Assembly: GCF_000719515.1 (NCBI RefSeq)
Contig: NZ_JOGR01000003.1
Location: forward strand, 248,001 to 312,000
DNA length: 64,000 bases
Source: Glycomyces sp. NRRL B-16210
GTDB lineage: Bacteria; Actinomycetota; Actinomycetes; Mycobacteriales; Micromonosporaceae
Reading direction: 5' to 3'
The notes below the pieces were generated by a model, which saw only the letters and a program-made list of their open reading frames with translations, was not told the DNA's origin and ran no database searches. Shown here piece by piece: positions 32,674 to 41,344 of this stretch. The position numbers were made by a program, and so were the translations under genes. The stretch's first letter is position 1, and each line of letters begins with the position of its first letter.

Positions 32674-33228
32674 TCAGCTTGGAACGATCGGATCAGACTG
32701 TGACCTACAACGGTCGTCTGAAGCCAGAATCTCCCTCGGCGTCTTCAACTCCCCATCGGCGAGATACTCAACCTCAGCCCACGAAACGTTCTCGTACCTC
32801 GGCGCGTTCGAAACATCAATCCAACCGCTTTGTATTCCGAACCCGATTTCCTCAGTCCCGACCTCAACGCCGACATAGAATTCCCCTGGCCACTGGTCGA
32901 CATTCACCTCTTCCGGAGTGACTTCGGCAAATCCCTCATTCAAGCCGAGCACCAGCCACCCCTTCTCCTGCCACGCACCAAACGGACCAACGGCGCTCCA
33001 AAGCACCTCCTCCTCATTGCCGGGCCCTCGATCTTGCTCCCAGTCCCAATGAAGAACCTCGTACTTCTTTACTTCCTCAGATCCGCATAGAGGAAAATAA
33101 ACAACATACTCCCCATCGATGACCGCAACCCCAGGAGTGAAAGAGGGCACCGATGGAAAACAGCTCGACCCAGACAGAACTAGCAGGCCAAGTACTGGCG
33201 CCCACGACACAAACAATTTCCGAACCAT
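32674..33228 (-). CDS. hypothetical exported protein
   Basis: 184 aa. N-terminal KLFVSWAPVLGLLVLSGSSC is a signal sequence; the cysteine after LSGSS could be a lipidation site, though the residue at -3 is not canonical. The mature part is acidic and aromatic (HWDWEQDRGPG, QWPGEFYVGVEVGTEEIGFG). No recognised domain. The ATG at 33228 is an informed choice; an in-frame ATG at 33273 is the alternative and neither has a good ribosome binding site. Base composition is distinctly AT-richer than elsewhere in the window. Confidence 0.6.
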   Translation of the reverse strand: MVRKLFVSWAPVLGLLVLSGSSCFPSVPSFTPGVAVIDGEYVVYFPLCGSEEVKKYEVLHWDWEQDRGPGNEEEVLWSAVGPFGAWQEKGWLVLGLNEGFAEVTPEEVNVDQWPGEFYVGVEVGTEEIGFGIQSGWIDVSNAPRYENVSWAEVEYLADGELKTPREILASDDRCRSQSDPIVPS

Positions 33229-33462
33229 GCCAGCCAAGCCCTGCTCACCTTCATCTATCTGTACCAAGGCCATACACCTACGAGCAACTCGCGATGCAGA
33301 AAATGCCTGGTACATTTAGATCCTTTCATCCTTGGAGTCGGTTTGCTGACCCTGACCCAGAATCCCACTCGGATCCGTTCACCTCATCTCGCGAATGACC
33401 CTCTGCGGCAGGTGGGGCCGAGGCGATGAGTGCGCTGGCCCCGACGAATGCCGGACGGCCTT

Positions 33463-34461
33463 TCATCGAACTCCGTATTCGGCGATTTCCAAGGTGTCCC
33501 CGAGTACCAGGATCGTGTCCTTATCGGTGACGATCCAGAATCCGGAGTCGATCTCGATTGCAGTCGCCTCCTTGGATTCGATTTCGATCAACGACAGTGA
33601 GAGACCGTCGCTGCTCGCCGGCGCCGATCCGCACGCGAGCGACGTTCCGCCAGAATTGATCCTCCAGAGGGAGCACTCCTTCCGGCCCTCGAATCCACAC
33701 GACAGCCCGTCGTCGACGTACGAAAATCTACAGATGGTCTGCGCTCCCTGCGACGCCAAGGAGAACCAAAGGCCGTCACGGTCGTCCGCCTCGAACCGGA
33801 TGCCGGGAATCGCGTCACATCCGATGCCTGGGACATCGAGCGGCGAGAGGTCCAGGAGGACATCGGTCAAGTTCGCTTCTTCGACCGGACCGGATCCGAT
33901 CGACTCGACGTGCACTTCGGCGCAGGCGGTGTCGACATGCCGAATCCTGTAGACGACGTTCCCTCCTTGATACGAGAGCGATTCCGGCACCGTCCAGTCC
34001 TCATGCTCGTGGTGGTAGACCTCCCGAAAACGGCCGTCAGGCTCCTGGTACTCCCAGATGCTCGACCGGAAGCTCCCGCCGCTCAGGCACTGCGCCGTTA
34101 CGGCGATTCCCGAGGATCCGGATCGATGGAGATCCGTCAGATCCAGCCTGCCGTCGCACATCTCCGCCACGGGCAGCGAGAGTGCAACCGACTCCCCTGT
34201 TTCCAGGTCACTGCGCCAGAGCGATCGATCGCCGACCGAGTTCGAGCCCTCGGTTGTCTCGAGCAGGTAGTACAGGCCACCGTCGCTTCCCACCGCTGCC
34301 CGATGGACATCTCGATCGGCATCGGCGAAGGATCGGTCGTAGAACTGCACGTTCACGGCTACAGCGACGAGTAGTACCAAGAGCGCGGCCGCGGACACGG
34401 CGACGATCGGCCGCTTCAGGATCCTCGCCTGCATCGATCGTCGAATTCGCGATCCCGGCAT
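33463..34461 (-). CDS. hypothetical membrane-anchored protein
   Basis: 332 aa. Basic N-terminus then one membrane helix (about 18-38, VAVSAAALLVLLVAVAVNV) and a large outer domain of repeated beta strands with six or more cysteines (AEMCDGRLDL, VTAQCLSGGSF, DTACAEVHV, IGCDAIPG, TICRFSYVDDGLSCGF), suggesting a disulfide-stabilised beta-propeller-like fold. Function unknown. ATG 34461 is preferred to ATG 34479 because TGGAGAAGC precedes it. Lies with the previous gene in a lower-GC patch. Confidence 0.65.
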   Translation of the reverse strand: MPGSRIRRSMQARILKRPIVAVSAAALLVLLVAVAVNVQFYDRSFADADRDVHRAAVGSDGGLYYLLETTEGSNSVGDRSLWRSDLETGESVALSLPVAEMCDGRLDLTDLHRSGSSGIAVTAQCLSGGSFRSSIWEYQEPDGRFREVYHHEHEDWTVPESLSYQGGNVVYRIRHVDTACAEVHVESIGSGPVEEANLTDVLLDLSPLDVPGIGCDAIPGIRFEADDRDGLWFSLASQGAQTICRFSYVDDGLSCGFEGRKECSLWRINSGGTSLACGSAPASSDGLSLSLIEIESKEATAIEIDSGFWIVTDKDTILVLGDTLEIAEYGVR

Positions 34462-34556
34462 TGCTTCTCCATTCGACATGACCGAATCACACTGCTCTCG
34501 ACCCGATCTCGCGGCGCGTGTGCCTTCTGTGATCTTGGCATGGCAGGATCGCGGCC

Positions 34557-35366
34557 ATGGTTCTCCGTACTCCTCGCCTCCGGCTCGGGTCCACCGAGAT
34601 CATCGCCCTCGCCGACGGCGAGGGGCCCTTCTTCTCCCCCAGGTCCGAGGCCTTTCCCGAGGCCACGGACGAGCAGTGGGCCGCGGCCGACCGGTTCGAT
34701 CCCGGCGCGGTCGACGCCGAGGGCCGCTGGCACCTGCGATTCAGGGCCTTCGCCATCCGCACTGATCGGGGTGTCACCTTGGTCGACGCCGGGATCGGCC
34801 CTGCCGACGGCCCCGCCGCCTCCTGGGCGCCCGTCCCCGGCCACCTCCCCGAATCGCTTGCGGCCGCGGGCATCGAGCCCGCCGACGTGAACGCCGTGGT
34901 CCTCACCCATCTCCACACCGACCACGTCGGCTGGGCGGTCGTGACCGAGGGCCCGGCCGGGCGCAGGCCCTATTTCTCGAACGCCGAATACCTGTTGCAG
35001 CGCAGGGAGTTCGACGCGATCGACTCGCTCAATCCGCAGCTTCGCGAGACGCTCATCGCGCCGCTTCGAGACAGCGGACGGCTGCGGCTCCTCGACGGCG
35101 ACACCGCGCTGCGCGACGCAAAGGTCGTCGCGACCCCCGGCCACACCCCCGGGCACCAGAGCGTCCTGGTCGCCAACGGGCGGGAATCGGCCCTCATCAC
35201 CGGCGACCTGCTCGTCCACGCCCTCCAACTGCTCTACCCCGAACTCCCCTACGCGCACGAGACCGACCCGGCCACCGCGAGGGATTCGAGGGAGCGTCTG
35301 CTCGGGCAAGAAACCGCGCTGCACCTGGCGACTCCGCACTTGACCGAGCCGTTCATCAGGGCCTGA
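34557..35366 (+). CDS. metallo-beta-lactamase-fold hydrolase (lactonase-like)
   Basis: 269 aa. Metal motif VLTHLHTDHVGW, histidine in VVATPGHTPGHQSV, aspartate in ALITGDLLVHA, terminal histidine in ATPHLTEP. The layout with FRAFAIRTDRGVTLVDAGIG at the front is that of the AHL-lactonase/quorum-quenching-like subgroup, but the substrate is not known. ATG 34557 has no clear ribosome binding site and follows CAGGAT by 7 nt. Confidence 0.87.
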   Translation: MVLRTPRLRLGSTEIIALADGEGPFFSPRSEAFPEATDEQWAAADRFDPGAVDAEGRWHLRFRAFAIRTDRGVTLVDAGIGPADGPAASWAPVPGHLPESLAAAGIEPADVNAVVLTHLHTDHVGWAVVTEGPAGRRPYFSNAEYLLQRREFDAIDSLNPQLRETLIAPLRDSGRLRLLDGDTALRDAKVVATPGHTPGHQSVLVANGRESALITGDLLVHALQLLYPELPYAHETDPATARDSRERLLGQETALHLATPHLTEPFIRA

Positions 35367-35479
35367 ACTCACCCGCGTGTCACGCCGCACGCGCGCATGA
35401 CACGCCCGTGCACCGCCGATGACATGCCTCCCGCGAACCATGGGTCCCGGAAACAGGAACCGTTCGAAGGGAACCCCGC

Positions 35480-36445
35480 ATGTCAACCGCATTCCGCGCC
35501 GAAGGGCTGGTCAAACGCTTCGGCGACTTCACCGCCCTCCACGGCGTCGACCTGGCCGCCGAGGAGGGCACCGTCCTCGGCGTGCTCGGCCCCAACGGCG
35601 CCGGGAAGACCACCGCCGTCCGCGTCCTCTCCACGCTGCTGCGCCCCGACGGCGGGACCGTCACCGTCGCCGGCCACGACGTCGTGCACCATCCCGACCG
35701 GGTCCGCCGCATGATCGGCCTCACCGGCCAGTTCGCGTCCGTGGACGACGACCTCACCGGGATCGAGAACCTCACCCTCATCGGGCGCCTGCTCGACCTG
35801 CGGGGCAACGAGATCCGCTCCCGCGCCAAGCAGCTCCTGGCCGACTTCGACCTCACCGAGTTCGCCCGGCGCACCGTCAAGACCTACTCCGGCGGGATGC
35901 GCCGCCGCCTCGACCTCGCCGCGAGCCTCATGGGCCGCCCGCGCATCGTGTTCCTCGACGAGCCGACCACCGGCCTCGACCCGGCCAAGCGCGAGGAGCT
36001 GTGGGGCGTGGTGCGCCGCCTCGTCGCCGACGGGACCACTGTCCTGCTCACCACCCAGTACCTCGACGAGGCCGACGCGCTCGCCGACGCGATCTCCGTG
36101 ATCGACGAAGGCCGCGTCATCGCCCACGGCACCCCCGCGGAGCTCAAGCGGATCGTCGGCGGCCAGTCGATCGTGGTGCGCCCCAGCGATCCCGACACGC
36201 TCGACCGCGTCGGCAGGCTCCTCGCGGAGTTCACCGGGCGCAAACCCGAGTCGCCGCAGCGCGGGGTCCTCGCCGTGCCCGCCGACAGCGACCTGGTCTT
36301 CACCGCCGTCGTCGGCGAACTCGCGCTCGCGGGCATCGGCGTCACCGAGCTCTCGCTCCAACTGCCCGATCTGGACGACGTGTTCTTCAAGCTCACCGGG
36401 CACACCACCAGCACCGACAACGAGAAAACGGAGGTCCCGGCATGA
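35480..36445 (+). CDS. ABC-2 exporter ATP-binding protein (DrrA-like)
   Basis: 321 aa. Walker A GPNGAGKTTAV, Q-loop GQFASVDDDL, signature YSGGMRRRLDLAA, Walker B IVFLDEPTTGLDP, H-loop region LLTTQYLDEADALAD, and the DrrA-type C-terminus LQLPDLDDVFFKLTG. Paired with the overlapping permease. Different enough from the 21042 gene to be a separate exporter. ATG 35480, GGGAAC upstream. Confidence 0.93.
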   Translation: MSTAFRAEGLVKRFGDFTALHGVDLAAEEGTVLGVLGPNGAGKTTAVRVLSTLLRPDGGTVTVAGHDVVHHPDRVRRMIGLTGQFASVDDDLTGIENLTLIGRLLDLRGNEIRSRAKQLLADFDLTEFARRTVKTYSGGMRRRLDLAASLMGRPRIVFLDEPTTGLDPAKREELWGVVRRLVADGTTVLLTTQYLDEADALADAISVIDEGRVIAHGTPAELKRIVGGQSIVVRPSDPDTLDRVGRLLAEFTGRKPESPQRGVLAVPADSDLVFTAVVGELALAGIGVTELSLQLPDLDDVFFKLTGHTTSTDNEKTEVPA

Positions 36446-37263
36446 CCGCCGTCCTCGCCATCGAAAACACCACTGTGGACGACACGTCGTCGGCTGTGAA
36501 GCGGCCGTTCGCGCTCGCGCGGCACTCGCTCGCGCTCGCCTGGCGCAACCTCGTCAAGACCATGCGCAACCCCGAGCAACTGCTCGACGTGACGCTCCAG
36601 CCGATCATCTTCACCGCGATGTTCGGGTTCCTCCTCGGCGGCGCGCTCGCGGGCGACATCGCCGCGTACCTCCAGACCCTGGTGCCCGCGCTCGCGGTCA
36701 TGCTGACGCTGTTCGCCTCGATCCAGTCGGGCGTCAACTTCAGCACCGACCTCAAGACCGGGCTGTTCGACCGGTTCCGCTCCATGCCGATCGGCCGCTC
36801 CGTGCCGCTCATCGGCGCGGTGGTGGGCGACGCGATCCGCTACGTGGTCACGCTCGTCGTGCTGCTCGGGTTCTCCTCGATCCTGGGCTTCCGGATCGAG
36901 ACCGACCCGCTGCGGGCGCTCGCCGGGTGCCTGCTCGCCATCGGGATGGGCTTCGCCCTGAGCTGGGTGTTCCTGCTGCTGGGGGCGGTGATGAAGGAGC
37001 CGGGTTCGGTGCAGGGCATCGCCTTCATCGTGATCTTCCCACTGACCTTCGGCACCAACATGCTCACGCCGGTCGAGACGATGCCCGGCTGGCTTCAGGC
37101 GTGGATGCACGTCAACCCGGCGGTGCACGCGATGGACGCGGCCCGCGGGCTCATGGTCGGCGGCCCGGTCGCCGGGCCGGCGACGCTGACGCTGCTGTGG
37201 ACCGCGGGGATCATCGCGGTGTTCGCGCCCTTGGCGGTCGCGGCCTATCGGCGGCGCACCTGA
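36442..37263 (+). CDS. ABC-2 exporter permease (DrrB-like)
   Basis: 273 aa, six membrane segments. LAWRNLVKTMRNPEQLLDVT and QPIIFTAMFGFLLGG at the front, KTGLFDRFRSMPIGRSVPLIG in the middle, LTPVETMPGWLQAWMHVNP near the end: the DrrB pattern. ATG 36442 overlaps the ATPase stop (ATGA), so the subunits are translationally coupled. Likely controlled by the neighbouring SARP/AfsR regulator. Confidence 0.93.
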   Translation: MTAVLAIENTTVDDTSSAVKRPFALARHSLALAWRNLVKTMRNPEQLLDVTLQPIIFTAMFGFLLGGALAGDIAAYLQTLVPALAVMLTLFASIQSGVNFSTDLKTGLFDRFRSMPIGRSVPLIGAVVGDAIRYVVTLVVLLGFSSILGFRIETDPLRALAGCLLAIGMGFALSWVFLLLGAVMKEPGSVQGIAFIVIFPLTFGTNMLTPVETMPGWLQAWMHVNPAVHAMDAARGLMVGGPVAGPATLTLLWTAGIIAVFAPLAVAAYRRRT

Positions 37264-37462
37264 TCGCCGCTGTCGGCGGCGGCCCGGCCTGCGGACGCCA
37301 GACCCGTCCGGGTCGCCGCCGGCGGTGGATCATCGCAATAGGACTTCATTCGAACACCCTCGCCGATGGCGGACTCGGCGGCGCCCGGTCCGCCATCGGT
37401 GGGTTTCGGGATCGGCCAGCGCCGATTTGCGATGCGGGGCAGGTGCATTGCGGGTGGGGCTG

Positions 37463-40400
37463 TCACTTGCGGATGCCGTCCAGGAGCGCGATCGCCGCCT
37501 CACGGTCGAGGGCCCGGCCGGCCTTCACGGTCTCCTCGTAGACGACCGGACCGAGCCGTTCGCGCAGTCCGCGTTCGAGGATCGCCGCGTCCACGTCGAA
37601 GCGGTCGGGCGCGCCGCGCAGTTGGTCGGCGGCCCCGAGAAGTCGTGCGGCGGAAGCATCGTCGCCTTCGTAGGCCTCCAGCGCCGCCGCTCCGATCGCG
37701 ACCTTCGCGAGCACCGGCATGTCCAGCGCCTCCATCGCCTGGCCGACCGCGTCCGCCAGCTCGCGCCTTGCGCGTTCGGGATCGTCGTCGGCGATGGCCG
37801 TGAGGATGCGGGCCCGCGACATGATCGCGTGCCACTGCGGAGGGACGATGCCGCCCGAGTCGTCGCGGAGCCAAACCGCTGCGGCGTAATGGGTCTCGGC
37901 GTCGGCGAGGCGGCCTTCGAGTCGGGCGAGGTCGCCGAGTCCCAAGTGGGCGAACAGGGCCTGGCGGGCCGAGGCTGGCTGCTCGCGGTCTTGGTCGGCC
38001 TCGGCGACGATCGCCTCGAGTTCGGTGCGGGCCTCGGCGTTGCGGCCCTGGCGCATGAGCGCGCTCGCCAGGATCGTGCGGGTCTGCACGGCCGTCGCAC
38101 CGGGACTGAGCTGGCGCTGCAACGCGATCGACTCCTCCAGCGCCTCGATCGCCGGTTCCAGGTCGCCGAACATGAGGCCGAGCTGGGCGAGCCAGTTCAG
38201 CGAGTGGTAGAGGCCGTAGCGGTCGCCGACGGCGCGGAAGCCCGCGGCGGAGCGGGCGAGGTCGACGCGCATCGCGGTCATCTCGCCGCGGTCTTCGAGC
38301 ATCAGCGCGCGCAGCATCCACAGGACCGCACGCACCCACGGGTCCGGGTGGGACATGCGCGGTTCGATGACCGCGAACCCGCCGTCGTGGTCGTCGACGA
38401 ACATGCGCAGCAGCGGATCGGCGAGCCCGAGCAGCGGGTGGTCGGCGTACGGATCGGCCTCGCGGACGACTTCTTGGAACTCGCCGATGATCTCGTCCGA
38501 CTGGAAACTGCCGCAGAGCATCCGGTTGATCACCGACATGCCGTGGACGACGACGCGCGCGACTTCCGGGGCGGGCCCGGGCACGGCCAGCGCGGCTTCG
38601 AGCCAGCCGTTGACCTCGGGGCGGGCGCCGGTGTAGAGCCAGTAGAGGCACATGGCGGCGGCGAGGCGGACGGCGGTGTCGGCGTCGCCCGCGCCGACGG
38701 CGAACTGGAAGCCGGCGAGGATGTTGCCGCGTTCGGCTTCGAGGCGGTGCATCCAGGTGAGCTGGTCGGCGCCGCGCAGGTGGGGTTCGGCGCGTTCGGC
38801 GAGGTCGAGCACGTAGGCGGCGTGGGCCTCGTGGGCGGTGACGAGGCGGCCGGTCTCGGCGAGGCGCTCCTGGCCGTATTCGCGGAGGGTCTCGAGCATG
38901 TGGAAGCGACCGGTGCGGCTCGGTTGGAGGATCGACTTGTCCGCAAGGGCGGTAAGGGTTTCGAGGGAGTGGCCGAGGTGCTCGGCGGCTTCGATGCCGA
39001 TGCCGCCGCCGAAGACGGAGGCGGCTTCGGCGAGTTCGCGTTCGGCGGGTTCGAGGAGGTCCCAGCTCCAGGCGACGACGGCGCGGAGGGTCTGGTGGCG
39101 CGGGAGGGCGGTGCGGGAGCCGCCGGTGAGGAGCAGGAAGCGGTCACTGAGGCGTTCGGTGAGCTGCGGGAATTCGAGGGTGCGCAGTTTCGTGGCGGCG
39201 AGTTCGATGGCGAGGGGGAGGCCGTCGAGGTGGTCGCAGAGTTCGGTGATCGCGTCGGCGGTGGCGGGGTCGTCGGCGGTGAACCCGGGGCGGGCGGCCG
39301 TGGCGCGGTCGGTGAAGAGGCGAAGGGCCGCTTGGGGATCGAGGGGTCCGATCTGGCAGACGGTCTCGCCGATGATCGCGAGGGGCTCGCGGCTGGTGGC
39401 GAGGATGCGGAGGTTGGGGCAGTGGCCGAGGAGCCGGTCGGCGAGGTCGGCGGCGGCGTCGACGAGGTGCTCGCAGTTGTCGAGGACGAGCAGGGCGGGG
39501 CGGGAGGCGAGGGTCTCGGCGAGGAGGTCGAGGGTGTCGGCGGGGTCGCGGCGGGCGGTGTCGTCGTCGAGGGCGGTGAAGGTCTTGTCGAAGGCGCCGA
39601 CGGCTTGGGCGGCGGCGTGTGGCACGTCGTCGGGGTCGGTGACGGGGGCGAGTTCGACGATCCAGGTGCCGCTGGTGGGGGTGGCGGCGGCGACGGTGGT
39701 GGCGAGGCGGGTCTTGCCGACGCCGCCGGGGCCGCGGAGGGTGACCAGGCGGGAGGTGTCGAGGGCGGCGGTGATCTGGTCGATCTCGGCGGTGCGGCCG
39801 ACGAAGCTGGTGAAGGAGGAGCGGAGGTTGCCTCGGGTGCGTTGGGGCGCTTCGGGTTCGAGTAGTCGCAAGTGGACTGATTGGAGTTCGGTGCCCGGGT
39901 CGGCACCGAGCTCGTCGGCGAGGCGGCGGCGCAGCTCCTCGTAGCGGGCGAGTGCTTCGGCGCCTTGGCCGGAGGCGTGGAGGGTGCGAAAGAGCATGGC
40001 GTGCAGGCGTTCGCGGAGCGGGTGGGAGGCGGCGGCCTCGGTGAGGAGGGGCAGGAGGGAGGGGAGGTCGGTGCCGGCGGCGAGTTCGGCTTCGGCGCGG
40101 TCTTCGAGGGCGGTGAGGCGTTCCTCGTCGAGGGCGGCGATGGCGCTGCGGGCGTCGGGGGTGTCAGCGAGGGCGGGTCCGCGCCAGAGGCCGAGGGCTT
40201 CGGTGAGGAGGCGGCGGGCGGCGGTGTGGTCGCCGCCGCGGAGGGCGCGGCGGCCTTCGGCGGCGAGGCGGTGGAATCGGAGGGCGTCGACGGCGTCGGG
40301 TTCGAGGTCGAGGCGGTAGCCGCCGGGGACGGAGCCGATCGCGTCGGGCGGGAGGAGGCGGCGCAGGCGGGTGACGAGGGAGCGGACGGCGGAGGCGGGG

Positions 40401-40591
40401 TCGGCGGGGCCGTCTTCGGGCCAGACGGCGGCGGCGAGGCTCTCGGCGGTGACGGGCTGCCCGGCGCTGCGGGCGAGGCGGGTGAGGAGGGCGCGCAGGC
40501 GCGCGCCGGCGATCTCGATCGGGCCGGCGGCGGTCGCGACCGCGAGGGGTCCGAGGACCCCGACGCGGAGCGAGGCGGCGGCGAGAGGCAT
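37463..40591 (-). CDS. AfsR/SARP family transcriptional regulator with NB-ARC and TPR domains
   Basis: 1042 aa. Order: OmpR-like winged helix (about 8-90, LRVGVLGPLAVATAAG, SLVTRLRRLLP), BTAD domain (about 97-240, ALRFHRLAAEGRRALRGGD, LADELGADPGTELQSVHLRLL), NB-ARC ATPase with Walker A RGPGGVGKTRLA near residue 285 and Walker B PALLVLDNCEHLV, then an LRR/TPR-like C-terminus with WLAQLGLMFGDLEPAIEALE and RAARRELADA-like helices. Such proteins activate secondary-metabolite or exporter genes. It faces away from the exporter (tail-to-tail with it) and has a 750-bp repeat-rich region upstream. Start ATG 40591 (MPLAAASLRVGVLGP). Confidence 0.9.
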   Translation of the reverse strand: MPLAAASLRVGVLGPLAVATAAGPIEIAGARLRALLTRLARSAGQPVTAESLAAAVWPEDGPADPASAVRSLVTRLRRLLPPDAIGSVPGGYRLDLEPDAVDALRFHRLAAEGRRALRGGDHTAARRLLTEALGLWRGPALADTPDARSAIAALDEERLTALEDRAEAELAAGTDLPSLLPLLTEAAASHPLRERLHAMLFRTLHASGQGAEALARYEELRRRLADELGADPGTELQSVHLRLLEPEAPQRTRGNLRSSFTSFVGRTAEIDQITAALDTSRLVTLRGPGGVGKTRLATTVAAATPTSGTWIVELAPVTDPDDVPHAAAQAVGAFDKTFTALDDDTARRDPADTLDLLAETLASRPALLVLDNCEHLVDAAADLADRLLGHCPNLRILATSREPLAIIGETVCQIGPLDPQAALRLFTDRATAARPGFTADDPATADAITELCDHLDGLPLAIELAATKLRTLEFPQLTERLSDRFLLLTGGSRTALPRHQTLRAVVAWSWDLLEPAERELAEAASVFGGGIGIEAAEHLGHSLETLTALADKSILQPSRTGRFHMLETLREYGQERLAETGRLVTAHEAHAAYVLDLAERAEPHLRGADQLTWMHRLEAERGNILAGFQFAVGAGDADTAVRLAAAMCLYWLYTGARPEVNGWLEAALAVPGPAPEVARVVVHGMSVINRMLCGSFQSDEIIGEFQEVVREADPYADHPLLGLADPLLRMFVDDHDGGFAVIEPRMSHPDPWVRAVLWMLRALMLEDRGEMTAMRVDLARSAAGFRAVGDRYGLYHSLNWLAQLGLMFGDLEPAIEALEESIALQRQLSPGATAVQTRTILASALMRQGRNAEARTELEAIVAEADQDREQPASARQALFAHLGLGDLARLEGRLADAETHYAAAVWLRDDSGGIVPPQWHAIMSRARILTAIADDDPERARRELADAVGQAMEALDMPVLAKVAIGAAALEAYEGDDASAARLLGAADQLRGAPDRFDVDAAILERGLRERLGPVVYEETVKAGRALDREAAIALLDGIRK

Positions 40592-40743
40592 GGCGTCGAA
40601 TATACGTCGGTGCCCGCGCGAGCCTTCGGATTCGGAGGTGCGGAGTGGTCGGATCGGTGGGAGGGGAGCGGGGACGGCTGTGCGGGGGGTGGGGTGTGGC
40701 AGGGGACGGGACCGCGGGGCTGGAGTGGGCGCGGGCTCCGCTC

Positions 40744-40794
40744 GGGATCGGGATCGGGATCGGGTTCAGGATCGGGATCGGGATCGGGATCGGG
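40744..40794 (+). repeat. hexamer microsatellite (GGGATC)
   Basis: Eight units of GGGATC, with the fourth and fifth altered (GGGTTC, AGGATC), ending GGG. Confidence 0.88.
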
Positions 40795-40804
40795 TGAGTT
40801 GAGC

Positions 40805-41060
40805 GCACCCCGGGGTCGGGCGTGTCGGGACGGAGGTTCCCCCGATTCAAAGATGCCGCAAGGGACCGACAAAACGGCAGATGGGCGGTCGGCTCGCACC
40901 CCGGGGTCGGGTGTGTCGCGATGGAAGTTCCCCCGGTTCAAGAATGCCGCGAGGGACCGACAAAACGGCAGTTGGGAGGCTGGGCCGCACCCCGGGGTCG
41001 GGTGTGTCGGGGCCGAGGTCCCCCCGAGTCAACAGTGACGCGGGGGTCCGACAATCCGTT
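40805..41060 (+). repeat. 91-bp tandem repeat, three units
   Basis: Units begin at 40805, 40896 and 40987, exactly 91 bp apart, each with GCACCCCGGGGTCGGG then GTGTCG. Shared blocks follow: GGTTCCCCCG-type, TTCAA, TGCCGC/TGACGC, and a CCGACAA tail. Units 1 and 2 end CCGACAAAACGGCAG; unit 3 ends CCGACAATCCGTT, like the inverted copy at 15502-15573. CACCCCGGGGTCGGGTG can fold into a small hairpin. Confidence 0.88.
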
Positions 41061-41163
41061 GGGGCGAGGGGCGAGGTGAGCCGCAAGGCGCGATGCGGTG
41101 GGCGGGACTGGGTCCGAAGTCGGGTGCGATGCGGCCAGCGAGGTCAGGAACGTTGGTCGGGGT

Positions 41164-41281
41164 GGCGAAGGGCGAGGCAAGAGGCATCGGGGTGAGTCGG
41201 GCAAGCTGCACGATTCGAGGCGACGAAGGGCCAGGCGGGAGGCAGCGGGGTGAGCGGGGGCAGGCTGCGCGGTTCCTAGCG
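41164..41281 (+). repeat. 58-bp tandem repeat, two units
   Basis: GGCGAAGGGCGAGGCAAGAG at 41164 and the related CGACGAAGGGCCAGGCGGGA at 41221 start two diverged units with shared CGGGGTGAG, CAAGCTGC/CAGGCTGC and GATTC/GGTTC blocks; period about 58 bp. Confidence 0.7.
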
Positions 41282-41344
41282 ACATGGTGCGCGGTGTTCA
41301 GTCTGCGGACCTCGGCGAATTCCGGTACCCCTGCTTCCCTGCGG

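Larger units (their letters stand above)
40592..41344. other. gene-free, repeat-rich region
   Basis: About 750 bp between the SARP regulator and the kinase gene. It contains a hexamer microsatellite (40744-40794), three 91-bp tandem units (40805-41060) and two 58-bp tandem units (41164-41281). No supportable gene, terminator or tRNA is visible. Confidence 0.8.

Noticed and set aside
37325..39865. 846-aa plus-strand ORF
   Set aside because: Antisense of the SARP/AfsR gene, whose Walker A and BTAD motifs are clear.
40805..41060. CRISPR array
   Set aside because: Only three units, a 91-bp period with the whole unit conserved rather than a short repeat with unique spacers, and no cas gene in the window.
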